From Drosophila miranda (lineage: Eukaryota; Arthropoda; Insecta; Diptera; Drosophilidae), in assembly GCF_003369915.1 (NCBI RefSeq), contig NC_046676.1, forward strand, positions 23,994,001 through 24,058,000: 64,000 nt of DNA. Reading direction: 5' to 3'. The position numbers and the translations under genes were made by a program. Numbering within the stretch: the stretch's first letter is position 1; every line of letters starts with the position of its first letter. The notes under the pieces are model-generated. The model ran no database searches, was not told where the DNA came from, and saw only the letters and a program-made list of their open reading frames with translations. Below, piece after piece: positions 38,891-52,296 of the stretch.

Positions 38891-39348
38891 GATAACCTGG
38901 CTCCAACTGCAATTGCAACCTTTACAACCCCCCACACATTTGTGATTGTGATCCGGTCTTTGGTTTAGATTTGATCCCGATTTTTGTAAAATTTTTAGCA
39001 ATTAAGTAGTGTGAAATAATTGTTGTGCAATCTCAAATCGAAATCAAAAGAAATACACCTTCAGGCAGTGCCCTGAACACGGTGATAGATTAAACTCTGT
39101 GGCTATAAAGGAACCTAATTCTAATGAAAGAGAAAACTTAGATGAGCTCAAGCTTACGCAGCGGGTGTATATTTAGCCTCTATTTAAGGGACGACTGCAA
39201 CTTCGCTTCTGTGTGTATTTAGTGAGTAAATTGTATTTTTATCTAAATGTTCTAGAGAAATGCCAGCAAAAACTTAGCAGAAACCCCAAACCGAAACCAA
39301 AACCGAGAAAAAAACTCTATGTGTGCTTTCAGTGTTGTGTACTACAAA

Positions 39349-39354
39349 AAATAA
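39349..39354 (+). terminator. Candidate polyadenylation signal AATAAA of the 307-aa gene
   Basis: AATAAA about 460 bases after the stop codon, in an A-rich context on the coding strand. Use is inferred. Confidence 0.35.
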
Positions 39355-39576
39355 ATATATAAAAAAACGCATGAAAAACGAACTGTTAAATGCCAAATGA
39401 AACTAAACCGCTTAGCCAATACACACACACACGCATAGTAGCAGCAGCAGCACACTCATACAGTTGCAGCACTTGAGCTTGGGCAGCTACTTAATTCCTC
39501 AAAAAAGTGCAACAAATTGAAACTTGTGCTTGTCGAAGCATGTGATTGTGAGTGCTCCACTAGGGGCACGGCACCT

Positions 39577-39608
39577 AAGTGTGCAAGTGTGCAAGTGTGC
39601 AAGTGCGC
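39577..39608. repeat. Tandem 8-mer AAGTGTGC, 4 copies
   Basis: Three perfect units plus AAGTGCGC. A (GT)n run follows at about 39620. Confidence 0.9.
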
Positions 39609-40361
39609 TGGTGGGCTTGTGTGTGTGTGTGTATGTGCTTGATGGCTGGGTACTCCCTCTCTCTTCTACGACATACATACATACTCTTATATGTACTTAA
39701 ACGGCCATGTTTGCGAAACTTATTGCCTTTAAGCTTTAAAATATAAGCAAAGACAGGAGCAAACAAGCCAACAGCTTGAAGGGATGGCATCAGCCACTAG
39801 GCAGCGGGAAATGATTGTATTCACTCTGTGGGGTAACTGCTTGAAAATTCAACTCGAACTTACATGGAATTCCATATCCATATAGTATCCCCACAAAGGT
39901 GCTGCTGCTTCTGTTGCTGCTGAGTGGCTGGCATCAGTCCTTTGGAAGTCAAGTCCAATGTTTGCACTGTCACACACTGTCTAAGCTTAGCTAGCTCTAC
40001 GAGTAACTATCTCATCCCAATCACCGACCCACTCACCACTGACCCTACTCTCACTTGTGCTGTCGCTCTGTCCCCTCATCCACTCACTTTTGAGCATAAT
40101 ACGCAACGTATATCAACAATTCGTCCAATAATTGGAGTCTTTTGGCGCACAAATTGCCAAGAGAACAATTGGCAAGGCCAAAGCTCCAGTTGCCAAAGAA
40201 CCCTAAGTGTTAAAAACAAATAAACGAAAACCAAAGCTAATTAAAAACCAAAAAACTGTATGTAGTTTAAGGAATACATAGTTTAAAAGTCGAATATTTA
40301 CAACTAGAGTTTATGAAATCTATATATTGTATGTGTGTAGGCTGAAACTTTTTGCGAGAAC

Positions 40362-40363
40362 TA

Positions 40364-40394
<31 letters not shown>

Positions 40395-40412
40395 GTATAT
40401 GTGTGTATTTAT
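40362..40412. repeat. TATATG-type microsatellite
   Basis: Repeated TATATG units drifting into GTGTATATG. Confidence 0.85.
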
Positions 40413-42870
40413 ATATAATTGTATTCCATATACAATAACATTTTTGCTGTAGTTTGCATAGCTCGCTTTTAGGCGCTTTACACGCAAGCGACAAATGGGG
40501 AAAAAAACTCTTCTTAAAATCCCCCCATGGATATCCCATAATTTTGCTTCAGACACTCCGACGCCCCCGCCACTGCAATCCTCATCTAATTGATATTTAC
40601 GTGTCAGGTACCTGCCAGATTCATCCAGAACATTTACATAGTAGGAATACAAATATTAAACAATGAATTATGTGCAAATATTTGAGTCCATTTTGATTAG
40701 CAAATACACCGAGAAACTGAGAATTACTCTATTGTTCTATATATTTATTGCATATGGGTAGATTCTAGATTCTAGTACTATGCTCTGTGTGGTGTGTCCC
40801 TCTCTGTGTGTAGCATACATTTCTGCGCTTTAGCTCGAAACAGAAAACAGAACAGACCCTGGCTTAAAGCTGAAACCCCCTAAATGAAAATTAAATATAT
40901 TATAAACACAAGAACACGCAATGAGCTTCTTTTGTAGAAATTAAACAAAAAACAAATTGATATTTAACATTTGTAAGCTGCAGATACATGAAAAACCAAA
41001 AACCAATTAGGCCATCTACGTGAGCAAATGGCAAAGGGCTTAAAATTAATTCATTAACATTAAGCTTGTATTTAAATAAGCGATGTGGAAACCCACATAT
41101 AGATTGTAGCAGAAATATGTATGTACGAGTATGACGATAAAATTGGTAGACAAACAAAATTGCGAAAATATAATTCAAATCAAAGGGAAATCGATTGGAA
41201 AATGAAAATAAAAATGCAAATTTAAATCAAAAATGTTGACATTGATGCAAAAGTATAAATCAAATAAAAAACGAGCCAACAAATGCAATTTGAGTCTGCG
41301 GTGGAAATGTATATTCAAGGTAAATACTTGGCCACCGGAGAGTAGTTCTGCTCCCGAGTGGAGTGGACAATGAGGCAGAACTCAAAATACAGAGATTATA
41401 CCGAATACTGAAAATCAAAACATAGAAAATAAAGAAAGAAAGCTGACAACAAATCGGTGAACGCTTATTACTGCTTTTGAAAATGATTTTATAGGGAGTA
41501 GAAAAGGGTGAGTTCAAAGCTTGAAAGTTGTCTTCACGGGGGACATCTTGGATACAATATTCAATATTATTTCAGCGTAGAACGTGCCACACCACACACT
41601 CCTCTACACACTGTGTACTCCGCTGCCTTCACAATTTGCCAGAGAATCAAAGGGAGATCTAACCCCTGAAGTGGGGCAAGCCATTAACTTTTACCATTGC
41701 GCGAGATTCACGCTTCACTCTTGTTTCGTTAGCCAAGTCAAGGGGAAGAATGCTGCTTTGCAGCGACTTCTTCTCACCGATACCCACACTCACACCTGCA
41801 CCGGCAGCCATTGTGCCGGTGGCATAAATCGCGCCATGAGTCTCTACTTTCAACAAAGATGTAAGCCAAGTTAATTGCTTTTTGTTGCCTTTTTTCCAGC
41901 TACCCTTAGCCGCTCTGCCCCGCTCCACCCTGCCTTTGCCAGCGAATGTCAACAATGAAACTAACGTCAGCCAGCTCCAGCTCCTGCTCCTGTCCATGTC
42001 TCTGGGCATATCCCTGACCCCGTACCTGTCGGGCACCTAGCCCACCTGCTAGCTCTCTCTCTCTCTCGTTGCCCGTGCTCGTGCTTATTTGAACAGCTCT
42101 TCACAAACGAGAACTTGGCAACATGGAAGCATTTACCAGAAGCGTTTCGCGCAACCATTTTGTTGCCTTGGCAGACAAACGGCTCAGGCCCTTGGTGGCT
42201 CTTCAGAAAGGCATGGCCTAGCATTAAAGCGGAGGAAATTCCAGAGCAACCAACGTCAAGGAGAACTGAGTCAAATCCAGAAATGGAAATGGTAAATTCT
42301 TGAGGTGCAAATGGAAAATATTCAGCAAGAAACAGAAGGCCAGAAGAGAAGGTCATCTTAGAAACATTGCATTTCTTATATCTTGTTGCATCCTCCAAAG
42401 GTTACACTTGGCACGGCTCAAAGAGCAACGTTCAAAACGTATTTCCTTTAATCAGTTTTCTTCAGACCTCCTTCACTCAGCCACCATTATTAATGATGAC
42501 TATAACCGGGATGTGAAACGGACAAACGAATATTGCAGGACCTTCTTTTGGGGGCGCCTCAATCAATTTACAATTCATGGTGTAAGCCCAGGGAAAAGGC
42601 GCTGCTAGAAATCGAAATCAGTCGTCTGTGAATATTGCAAAATGAGCTTCCGTCTCCTGCCTGGGCTCCGACTTCCGGCAGCAATTTCCGTTTCCTCATT
42701 ACCTTATTTTTTTTTCTTATTTTTCTGTTAAGTCCGGAGACTGTTAAGTGGAGGCTGCTGTGCAGGCGTGTCCATGCCTCCTGCCATATGACAATTTATT
42801 ATGCCCCAAGCTTCGATTTAAATTGCTTGACAATTATTATACAATGACGAGGGCCAACAGTGACAAAAAG

Positions 42871-42897
42871 GACGATGACGACGACGACGACGACGAG
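42871..42897. repeat. (GAC)n trinucleotide repeat
   Basis: Seven to eight GAC/GAT/GAG units in intergenic DNA, not in a supported reading frame. Confidence 0.8.
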
Positions 42898-45800
42898 AAC
42901 GACAAATGAAAAATGTTCTTGTTCGACAATTTTCCCAACCAGTCCGCGCCCCTCAGCTTCGCTCTGCTCCCTGCTCCACTGAGCGCCCTGCCTCAGAATT
43001 AATGATGGCAAATTTGCAAAGTTCACAAATTTCTTATTAGTAGTCCATGGCTGACGAAGTTGGCTTTTCCTCAGCCACCGCCCCGCCTCCATCGTCCTTC
43101 CTGTGTTCCAGGAGCACTGCCTGGGGTTCATATTTCATTTTAGGCAGTTAGTTTTGCAGGGATGGTGGGAGTTTCCAGAGGGGAGGGGGCCCTTCCCTGA
43201 GGTTTTAAGTTTTCGCACTCTTGCCGCCAGCCAGAAGGAAATTTCCCAAGCGTTCTAATTTGAATTTTAATTGAGGTTCTCTTTGTGGTTTTTCTTCGTG
43301 CTGCTCCCACATTTTTTTTTTGTGTTGTGTTTGTTCGGTTGGTTGGATGCTTTGAAAATTAACAATAATTATAAATAATTAATATGCCGAGCAGGTTTTC
43401 CTTCACTTTCTTTACTTTTTTTTTTTGATGGAACGTGACGACTGAGATTGCTTTGGAAAAAAGAAATACCAGTCAGGGAAAATATTGATATATACTTTTA
43501 TAAATTGCTTGCAATCACATTTACGTTTCCATTTTAAAAAAATATTACAACTAAATGGTGTATTTTTTTCAGATTTATTCATCAATTGAAAACTCTTTGT
43601 AAATATTTGACAGGGAAAATAAATGAGAAAAATATATATTTTCAACGATGTGAAATCAAATCAAAGCGAAAATCTTTTATACAGTTTATGCAAATATAAA
43701 AAACAAAAGCAAAAAATAAAACGTGGCTACGTCAATCGTTAAAAAAAGTGAAAAAGTGAAAAGACTCATCAGCTTCGCATAAATAAAAAATCAAATGAAT
43801 ATGGAAATAATGTGAAGCAAATACAATAAAAATAAAAAAAAAAACAATACCATACTCGATCGAAGGGAAGGGAAGCTCGGAATGGCCATCGAACTGTGGC
43901 ATACATATATCTCGATTGATATATCCCTATGCCGCCGCGGATGAGGAAAATATTGCGGGAAATATACCTACATTTAATTGCATTCAGCAAAAATATGGAG
44001 AAAAAAAGTGGTCTTTCTGCGAAACACTCTGCCTGGCTGCCATAGAAAATGTAAATTGATATTTCAACAGCTAACAGATTTTCTAATCAATCAAAATGTC
44101 TTTTAAGCATTGGAATAATAATAATTATTGCTGGAATATCTTTGTTATTTTTATGGAGCTACATTCTCCCAATTCCAAATATAAAATATATTTATTTTCA
44201 AGCAAATTGGAGTTTTTTCCCACGCCAATGATATCATTGATGATTACTCTCCGCGTAAAAGCCTAATGATTAAATAACTATGACATATCCTTATCAATCA
44301 ATCAATTATCATACAATTTTTTACCTTTCTCATCTCTCTTTTTCCTGCACTTATTATTTTTCATCTTTAATTTTTCCCACCTGCCATGGCCTGCCCTTGT
44401 GTACCACATCCATTATGGGGGCAAAGAAGCAGAATTAATTAAAAATGCAATTCCCATTAAACGAATGCAATTTCTTGAAAACAAAATGCCAGTGAAGGAA
44501 CAACAGACATGAACTATGGTCTCCCCCGTTGGGGTCTGGCCCCCTCCCCTCATCAAGGGATTTCACCTGACCAGAACCGTCGCGTCAGACGGAAGATGAA
44601 TGATGAAGACGACGACGACGTTGATGATGACATTATCTCATGCCCATTGAGCGCAAATGTGGCGTGCTTGTTGCACGTCATAAAGGATCCCAGAAAAACC
44701 AAAAACATGCAACAAACGAGAATCACTGAGAATTAAATGAAACAAGTTGATCACAAAATACTCTACAGTGCTTTAACATTGCTTATGCTTCATATGACTA
44801 AAGATTTTTAGGATCATGCCAAGAAAGAGTCGGAAAGAACAGCACTTATAGCCTAATATATGGTTTAAATAAAGAATTCCATCTAACATTTTTAAGGGTA
44901 CACAAAAGCCGGTAAAAACTAAAAGATGTAAGAGAGAAAATGACAGACATTCAGTCCCAACCAGACCAGCCCCATCCACTCACACTAGTACTCATGGTTT
45001 ATGTCACTTTTTTTGAGTGAATTGTTCGGTGATGCCTTTGTGTTACAGCATGAAATGAAATGGGAGCTCGAGTTGTGGTCGAAAATCTGGCTGTGCCAGG
45101 GAAATTTTGACTAGATGCTGCCAGTGGCTTTTGTTCTGTGCGCCGAAACAGGTGAATGATCGGTTAAATATTGTGTTGCAATCTGTTGTTTCAGTTCATT
45201 GACTTGTTTGTGGACATAATTGGAATATTAATGCAATATACTACAGCTGGATAGTTAAAGCAGGGGAAAGTTCTGTAGTTCTGTTTACGAATTAAGTGGA
45301 GGCGCTTGAGGCGCATTTAAATTAAGTTTAATAGTGCTGCCTCAATCCTCTGGAGTTGGCTCCTTGGAGTTCCTTGGCTACATCTCGCTTCGTGCTAGAG
45401 CCACATTTACGCCAAGTACTTAACAACTTTAATGAGCGGCCAGAAGGAGAGAAGAAAGCAGGAAAAACGCCCTGCCCTGGCCTGTCACCCACATGAAATG
45501 GGAGGACGCGGAGGCGAAGGCGAAGGCGAAGGAGTAGCTTCCAAAGTAGCCAACGCGCACTTAATACTAATGGCTGTCATTATCCTTTATCCTTTTGGCT
45601 GTCGCAACAACTGTCTCTGAAACACACTCGCACTCTCACTCTCCCTCTTTTTACGACTATCTATCCCTTTTGTTTGCACGCACATTTATTAGGCAAACCA
45701 AAGGGCAAACTTCCGTTCAGTCCACGTTCCAGTCCCCCCAGACAAAAAACTTGTCCAAAACAAAGGCAGCAAAAAAATTAACTTAACTCAATTTAAAAAT

Positions 45801-46790
45801 AAAACTTTTATTCTTATTTTTGCTGGTTGTTTTCTTTGCTGTTGACAAAAAACGAATTAAGCTTCGAGCAAAGGCAAACTTTAAGTAGCTTTTGTGCGAA
45901 GAAAGTATTAAAATCGTTTTTCAGATGGACCTAGAAGAGGGGGAATGGAGGATAAGTGGTATGGGGTATGGGGTATGGGGGTGGTTGGGTAAGTAGCCAA
46001 AAGGATTCCTCGCCAAGTCAAGTGTCCTTGAATCAAATTTACTTAACTTGAAGCTGCCTTTGCAATGTTGTCTTCGCCTCGCCCTTAGTGCTCCCGCTCA
46101 GAGTTTTCTTTATTGGTTTCCCGCTTTCACCATTTACATAAAATTTTCCTCTTTTATTTTGGCAAAAATGAATTTTCATAAGTCTCCTGAAAGCGAGTAT
46201 ATGGTTAATATGTGATGGGTTGCGCATCCGTTTCAGCAATCTTCTGAAAAGTTTCTTTGGTTTCAGGTCAAGTTGAGATTGAGTATTAGAGCACTGGCTG
46301 CAGAAGAGAGTATTTAAGTGGTTGTTGGACTTTGAGTTTGAGTTGTAAAAGTGTTGGTTCTATAAATTAGGAATTGGTTCAACGTATGTATCTATCCTCT
46401 CCAGGATGCTCTTGTGACGCAGCTAAATAAAGGTAATATTTATGGGGGACATAGCATATATGTACGATTAAAGAAGATACATAATCTCACTCGTTAAACG
46501 GCTTTTAATTTTGACCTGCCTCATCTGACTGGGGGAACCACACTCAATTATTGTCTGCCATCCAGCCGGGCCGGCATCCACTCAACCGATTTCGACCTCT
46601 ATCATTGGGGTGTACGTCACATCTATGGATGTGTAATAATTTCACACGCTCTCGCCCCGCGGTCATTTTAATTAGCACGATTGCATTTTCAACACGTTCA
46701 GACAATTCAAATGGTAAATCACATAGGCAGCCCCAACATCTGCTGTTCTGCTGCTGCTGCTGTCCACAGTCATTCAATCACTCAGTCAGT

Positions 46791-46804
46791 CAGTCAGTCA
46801 GACA
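46791..46804. repeat. (CAGT)n tetranucleotide repeat
   Basis: About three and a half CAGT units, preceded by CTG repeats at about 46748-46762. Confidence 0.7.
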
Positions 46805-47389
46805 GGCGTTCATTATACGCATACCTATGTATACGAGTGGGCATGGTCCAACTGCGGCCTGGTGCACTTCAGTGCGTTTCACAGCAGCAAGGCAAATCAG
46901 CCCGAAATTGGTCTGTAAATTAATTCTGCTAATTAGTGCATCGAGGATGAATGGGAGGACTTGGGGGCTCTCTTAGGGGCCTGATTACCATCCAATATAA
47001 TAACACATTAATTGGGAAGATTACAAAATCTTTTAAATGGTGCAGAAAAATGCAAAGTATTCAGAGAATAAAGAGTTGATGAATGACTAGAATATTTAAA
47101 TCCGAATTAAGAGCTTGAAATGCGGGAGAGTTCTGTTCATCTTTTCTAGGCCATCCTCCTCTGCCCCGACTCACGCCCCGTATGATCCCCTCAATGGCTT
47201 GTCAACGGGCAAACAAAAGATGTAAATGTATTTATTTAAAGCAAGCCCCCCTCTCCACCGCCATTCACAGTCACTCATTCAGTATTTGCATTGCGTATAC
47301 GCGGCGTTTGCCAGAGAGACGCACACAAAACCAGTCAACAAATGCACTGACTGCCACAGTAGCCGCTCGAACGTCACTTGGCTATAACC

Positions 47390-50300
47390 ATGCTCGACAT
47401 GAAACTTTGCGTAGTCTTTCTGCTGATCAGCAGCAGCTTTCTGCTGAGTGTCAGTCTCGGGCAGGGCCTGATCGACTCCGTCTGCCAGATGGCGCAGCTA
47501 CATCGCCTCGAGTGTCAAGTGCATCGCGTGCAGACCGCCGACGGGTATCTCTTGAGTCTTCATCGCATTCCCGCGCCGCGCAACCAGAGCTGCCCCCGTG
47601 AGACCAGGGCCAGGCTGCGGCCCTTTGTGCTGATGCACGGACTCCTCGGCTCGGCCGCAGACTTCGTGACTGCGGGACGGGGCCAGGCTCTGGCAGTGGA
47701 GTTGCACAGGCGATGCTTTGACGTCTGGCTGCCAAATGCCCGGGGCACAACGCACTCCCGTCGGCACCGCACTCTGCAGACGAGTCAGGCGCGGTTCTGG
47801 CAGTTCAGCTGGCACGAGATTGGCCTCTACGACCTGCCCGCCATCGTGGACCGTGTACTGCTAATGACAGGCCACCGGCAGGTACACTATGTGGGTCACT
47901 CGCAGGGAACCACTGTGCTGCTGGTGCTCCTGTCGCAGCGTCCCGAGTACAATTCGAAGTTTGCCAATGCGGCCCTAATGGCTCCCGTGGCCTTTCTCAA
48001 GCACCTGAGTAGTCCGCCGCTGCGTTTGCTGGCCAGCGACAGTTCTGGGGTCACCGTGCGTATATACTTGATGAGCGGACACATCACCAGAATGTGATCC
48101 TAGAATCCTAACCCCTCCCCCCTTACAGAAGCTACTCAACAAGCTGGGCCTCAACGAGCTGCTTCCTGCCACGGCGCTGACCCAGGTGGGGGGGCAGTTC
48201 TTCTGCAGCGCCACCCTGCCCACCTACACCCTCTGCACGTTCTTCACCTCCCTCTATGTGGGCTTCAGCGACTATCCAGTGGATCGTGTGAGTACGATTA
48301 TATATGCGGGCCATAATTTAGCCAACAAAGCGGCCCCAAAACTTTTTTCTTGTTGTATGCAAAAGTTTTTATTGCACTCAGGAGTGGGACTGAACCAAAA
48401 CCCCATGCTGCCACACACACACACACACAGGCAAATACACACATACAGACAGAGAGAAAGAGAAAAAGAGCGGAAGTGGAAGGTTGGAAGTTGGGGGAGA
48501 AGCCTTAGTTTTGGTAATAAAAGTTATTTGAATTTAAATGCGTAAACGAGCTGCTCCTGCCGGGTCTCAGCTTCCTGGTTGGAAGTTAGGTCAGAACTAT
48601 TGTGGATAGGAAGAGTGCAGATGGGTATATCGGTATAGGCTTAAAGTTTATAACCTTTGGACTGTAAATATCCAAACAATCGAGAACTGTGAGATGGTCC
48701 GTCAGACATTCAATTGGATCAACAGATTTAATCCATATATATCTGTATATATATATATATATATAGCTTTATTAAATAATCACATCATTAACCATTCAGA
48801 GCATCTGCATATAGACTCGACGGCACTTCAACCTTTTGTATATCTCCTTTAATGTGCAGCCAAAAGGTACGCTAAACTTTTCCACTGCCCAACCGAACTA
48901 TAACCCTTTCCAGGAATACACATACACACACAGTTCCCCACCGCCCGCTCCGCTGGCGCGGCTAACTAGAGTATAACATACATTACGTATACGGCACGCT
49001 GCCTTAAACACTTTTTGTTTCCCTCTCGCATGCGAATGGTACACTCGGTACATTTGAATTTTGTTTTGCCGTGAAATATGGCGAATAAATCGCGCCCGTG
49101 CAACGAAAGAAAAAACTTTATGGCTTATCTGTGTGTTCGCCATGTTACGGGGGCGCGTGCTTAAAAGGCTTACCTATCCGACTGGAGTGAGTCTGTTGGA
49201 GTGTGCCTGGTGTATGTGGCATGCTCCGGACGGACGCCAAGTGCCGCTTGTTAGTTATTAGGGTAAGGGCTTGGGCCAATTGGTTTTTGGACCAGGCCAA
49301 TGCTGCCGAAGCCGGATGTTCACTTTTTATAGTTGCCAAGAGACAGTGAAAAAATGGTTGGAAACTGTTGGGGAATATAACTCTAAAGACTCTTTCCATA
49401 TGCAGCCATAAACAAGCATTTAAAACGATGAATAAAACACAGTATAACTTAAACAAAACACTCCCCTTAAAAAAGTACAACATAAAAAATTGATCGTTCA
49501 TGGAATATGCAACAATGGAAACGCAATCAATTTATTATAAATAAATACGATTTGTCAGATTTCTGAGAGTCTTACTAGCTTCAAATCAAAGAAAGTTTTA
49601 TCGCAGGAATTTCAGAATATTCTATTTTGGCAACCAATCAAAGATTCATTTTATTTCAATACCAATTCCAAGCGAATCCCTTCAATTGATGACTCTTCCT
49701 CCCAGGGAAGAACCAAGTGAAAACCAGTTTCCCTGTACATGAATAAGTTTGTCAATTTGAAACTTCAACGCCGAAACTTCGGAGCGCCAAACGGAGGCAA
49801 GTCAACAGCAATTTGGCAGCTACTGCCACTTGACACAGGAATCACTAAGTGCAACCGCGTGCCATATCTGTCGGATCGTCATGGCTTCCATAAAAAAGTC
49901 AACAAACTAGTCACTGCAACCAGTACAAAAATAAAAATAAAAGGAGAATATATGGCTAAGCAAATAGGGAGCAAAGACGCTCAGAGTTGAGCAAATGGAG
50001 CGAGGCGATGGCGATGGCGATACTTGCGACAACTGTCGAACATGCCACACCATACAGATAGACGTCCGAATAAATATTTGTGCATATTTAGTAGAGGCGG
50101 GCTGCCCCTCAAGCCGGGGCCCGCATGGAGTTCAACAGACTTGGCCAACAGCAATGCTGCAATGCGTCGAGTAAGATTCGAGAGGGAATAAAGAATGTAC
50201 AGAAAAACGCAAGCGAATAATCTTGGGGAATGGGCAAAGAAAAACTCTGGAAACACAAACAAGCTGGCGGCACAAAAATTGCTCGTATTTGCCACAAGTT

Positions 50301-51909
50301 GCAAGCTGGTTGCAACAAAAATAACAACAACTGTCGTGTGGAAATGCAACGGCCAGGCGGAAAATCAAATAAACATCAAAATAGCAACAAAAAACTAAAA
50401 CAAAAAATATGTCGCCGCAGGACGCAGAGCGACACTCAACGGGCAACGCGACGCGGGGCGACAGGACGCGACACTACGCCACACGAAGCGCCACGACGCA
50501 TGCAACGTTTCAATGGCTTGTCATGGAAATTTAAAGTCGCCGGATTTACATAAAATACTATAACACAGTTAAAAACTCCATTCAAGAGTCGTTGCGGCAT
50601 GGAAAAAGAATGCCACAAACATGCAGTCGACATCCACAAAAAGTGACCAAGTTTTTGCGGATATTCCAAATGAATATCCCATTCGTATTCAATCAAGCAG
50701 CGATTTCTTCGTTTTAAATTAAACTTTTTCGATAGAGTTTAATAGTATCAAAGGAAAAATTGGCAAGATGTTTATTCAGTGTTTTTGGGGAATAGAAAAA
50801 CTAGGCGGAGATGTCTTGTCAAATGAATCCGTAGAATAAAAATCAATTAATCAATTGTGGAATTTAAGAAAAATTGTACGAAAGATAAGCAGATTGAGAA
50901 TCTTTGTATGTCCGACTCTCTTAATAACAATATTAATGAAAGCTTTTTAATCTTCCGACTCTTGCCCTTAGTTTAATTTATCCACCCCAAATCAATCTTA
51001 ATGAGTTTTAATTTTAAATGGAAAATTCCTTTGCATTTTCCTTAATCAAAAGCTGATCAACAAATAAGCAGCTAATTTCTAAACAAATAATACAAATTCC
51101 AAGCAACGGTCGGAGCAGCCATCAAAGCAAACGGACCTCCTAGCCTTTGGCCTGCGACCTCGCTTCAGTGTTTTCTCATGTGTGTTTGTGTGTATGTGTG
51201 TGTGCTTGTGTGGACTTCCGTATGCTTTGTGTCGCAATGAAACGGAAATAGCAGCCTGAACACACACCGATACGACGGCCGACACACACATGAATGGTCG
51301 AGAGGTCGTATATCCGGCTTCATATCATACAATTTAAACGTTTTGGAAGTTTAAGCCTAACAAAATGGCTTCATGCTTGCCTCTGCCTTGGCTTTTGCCT
51401 TTCACAGAACCTCTTGCCACGCATCCTGGAGACGATTCCGGCGGGCATCTCGCGTGGCCAGTTGCAGCACTTCGGGCAGCTCATCAATAGCGGTAAGTCG
51501 GAGAGATGACATATGCCTGATGCGAGTGGGAAGGTACTCCTTCTCCATCCTGCTGATGTCTTTCTCCGTTTCATCCGCAGGCAAATTCCAGCAATACGAC
51601 TATCGTTCGCCGAGGCTGAACAGCCTGCGATATGGCCAGCCCACGCCCCCCTCATATCAGTTGAGGAATGTTCGCCTCCAGCTGCAGATCTTTCATGGTA
51701 CACGCGATGCCTTGTCCAGTCAGGCGGATGTACAGCGACTGGTTAACGAGCTGCGCCAGAGCCGAACCCGGCTGTATCAGGTTCCAGGCTACAATCACAT
51801 TGACTTTCTGTTTGCCGTCACTGCCTCGCAATTGGTTTATGAGCGCATCATTCAACAGGCCTGGCAACTGGATGCAACAGCAGCAGCAGTAGCACTCCAG
51901 GGTAGATGA
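47390..51909 (+). CDS. Secreted acid (lysosomal-type) lipase, alpha/beta hydrolase
   Basis: Exons 47390-48055, 48129-48287, 51408-51492 and 51581-51909 give 412 residues, the usual length for insect Lip3/Lip4-type enzymes. The start at 47390 opens a signal peptide (to about residue 25); an in-frame ATG at 47399 is an alternative. The N-terminal abhydro-lipase region contains TADGYLLSLHRIP, then the oxyanion motif HGLLGS (83-88) and the nucleophile elbow GHSQG with Ser171. The last exon provides the acid and base of the triad in FHGTRDALSS and YNHIDF. The family hydrolyses triacylglycerol and sterol esters in gut, fat body or lysosome; tissue cannot be read here. Intron 2 is 3.1 kb while introns 1 and 3 are under 90 bases. 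The intron 1 donor is ACC|GTGCGT. All catalytic residues are present, so the gene is probably active. Members are numerous in flies and I do not name the orthologue. Confidence 0.82.
48288..51407 (+). other. 3.1 kb intron 2 of the lipase gene
   Basis: No nested gene is supported. It includes (CA)n near 48411-48430, (TA)n near 48743-48765 and a GC-rich CGAC-repetitive patch near 50415-50505. Confidence 0.55.
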
Positions 51910-52296
51910 TGGTGATGATGATGAATTACAGTGGTAGAGGGACAGCTAAGATACTTTTATTCTATTTTATCAATAGGTTTAATCGTCTCAATCGTGGAAA
52001 TATTCATTATAGTTTGTTACACTCATAGATTGTTATGGGGAAACAAAATCTAAACTAAAAATAATCAAAAAAAAAACCTTGCTAAACAGACCTCAAAAGC
52101 TTCATTCTTTACACATCGTATTTAGGTATCTATGAAGAACTGGAATAGTTGCACTGTCTGCACCGCCTACATCGCCTGCCTATGTACCAGTGTGCCTGGT
52201 GGGTCCCTTGGATTGGAGTCGTGTTTTCCGGGTATGGGGATATGTGTACCCTGTTCAAAGGAGAGTGGTACTGTGGGTGTATAGGTGGGAGGCAGA
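51910..52296. other. Convergent 3' UTR interval of lipase and UBE3C-type genes
   Basis: Only 387 bases separate the two stop codons. On the minus strand AATAAA lies at 51957-51962, just 48 bases past the lipase stop, so the ligase transcript could run through nearly the whole lipase 3' UTR. Confidence 0.5.

Larger units (their letters stand above)
38891..47389. other. 8.5 kb intergenic region between the 307-aa gene and the lipase
   Basis: The left end is the 3' UTR of the 307-aa gene. The rest lacks a supported gene. It is AT-rich, especially 43300-44500, with microsatellites at 39577, 40362, 42053, 42871 and 46791. Confidence 0.6.
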
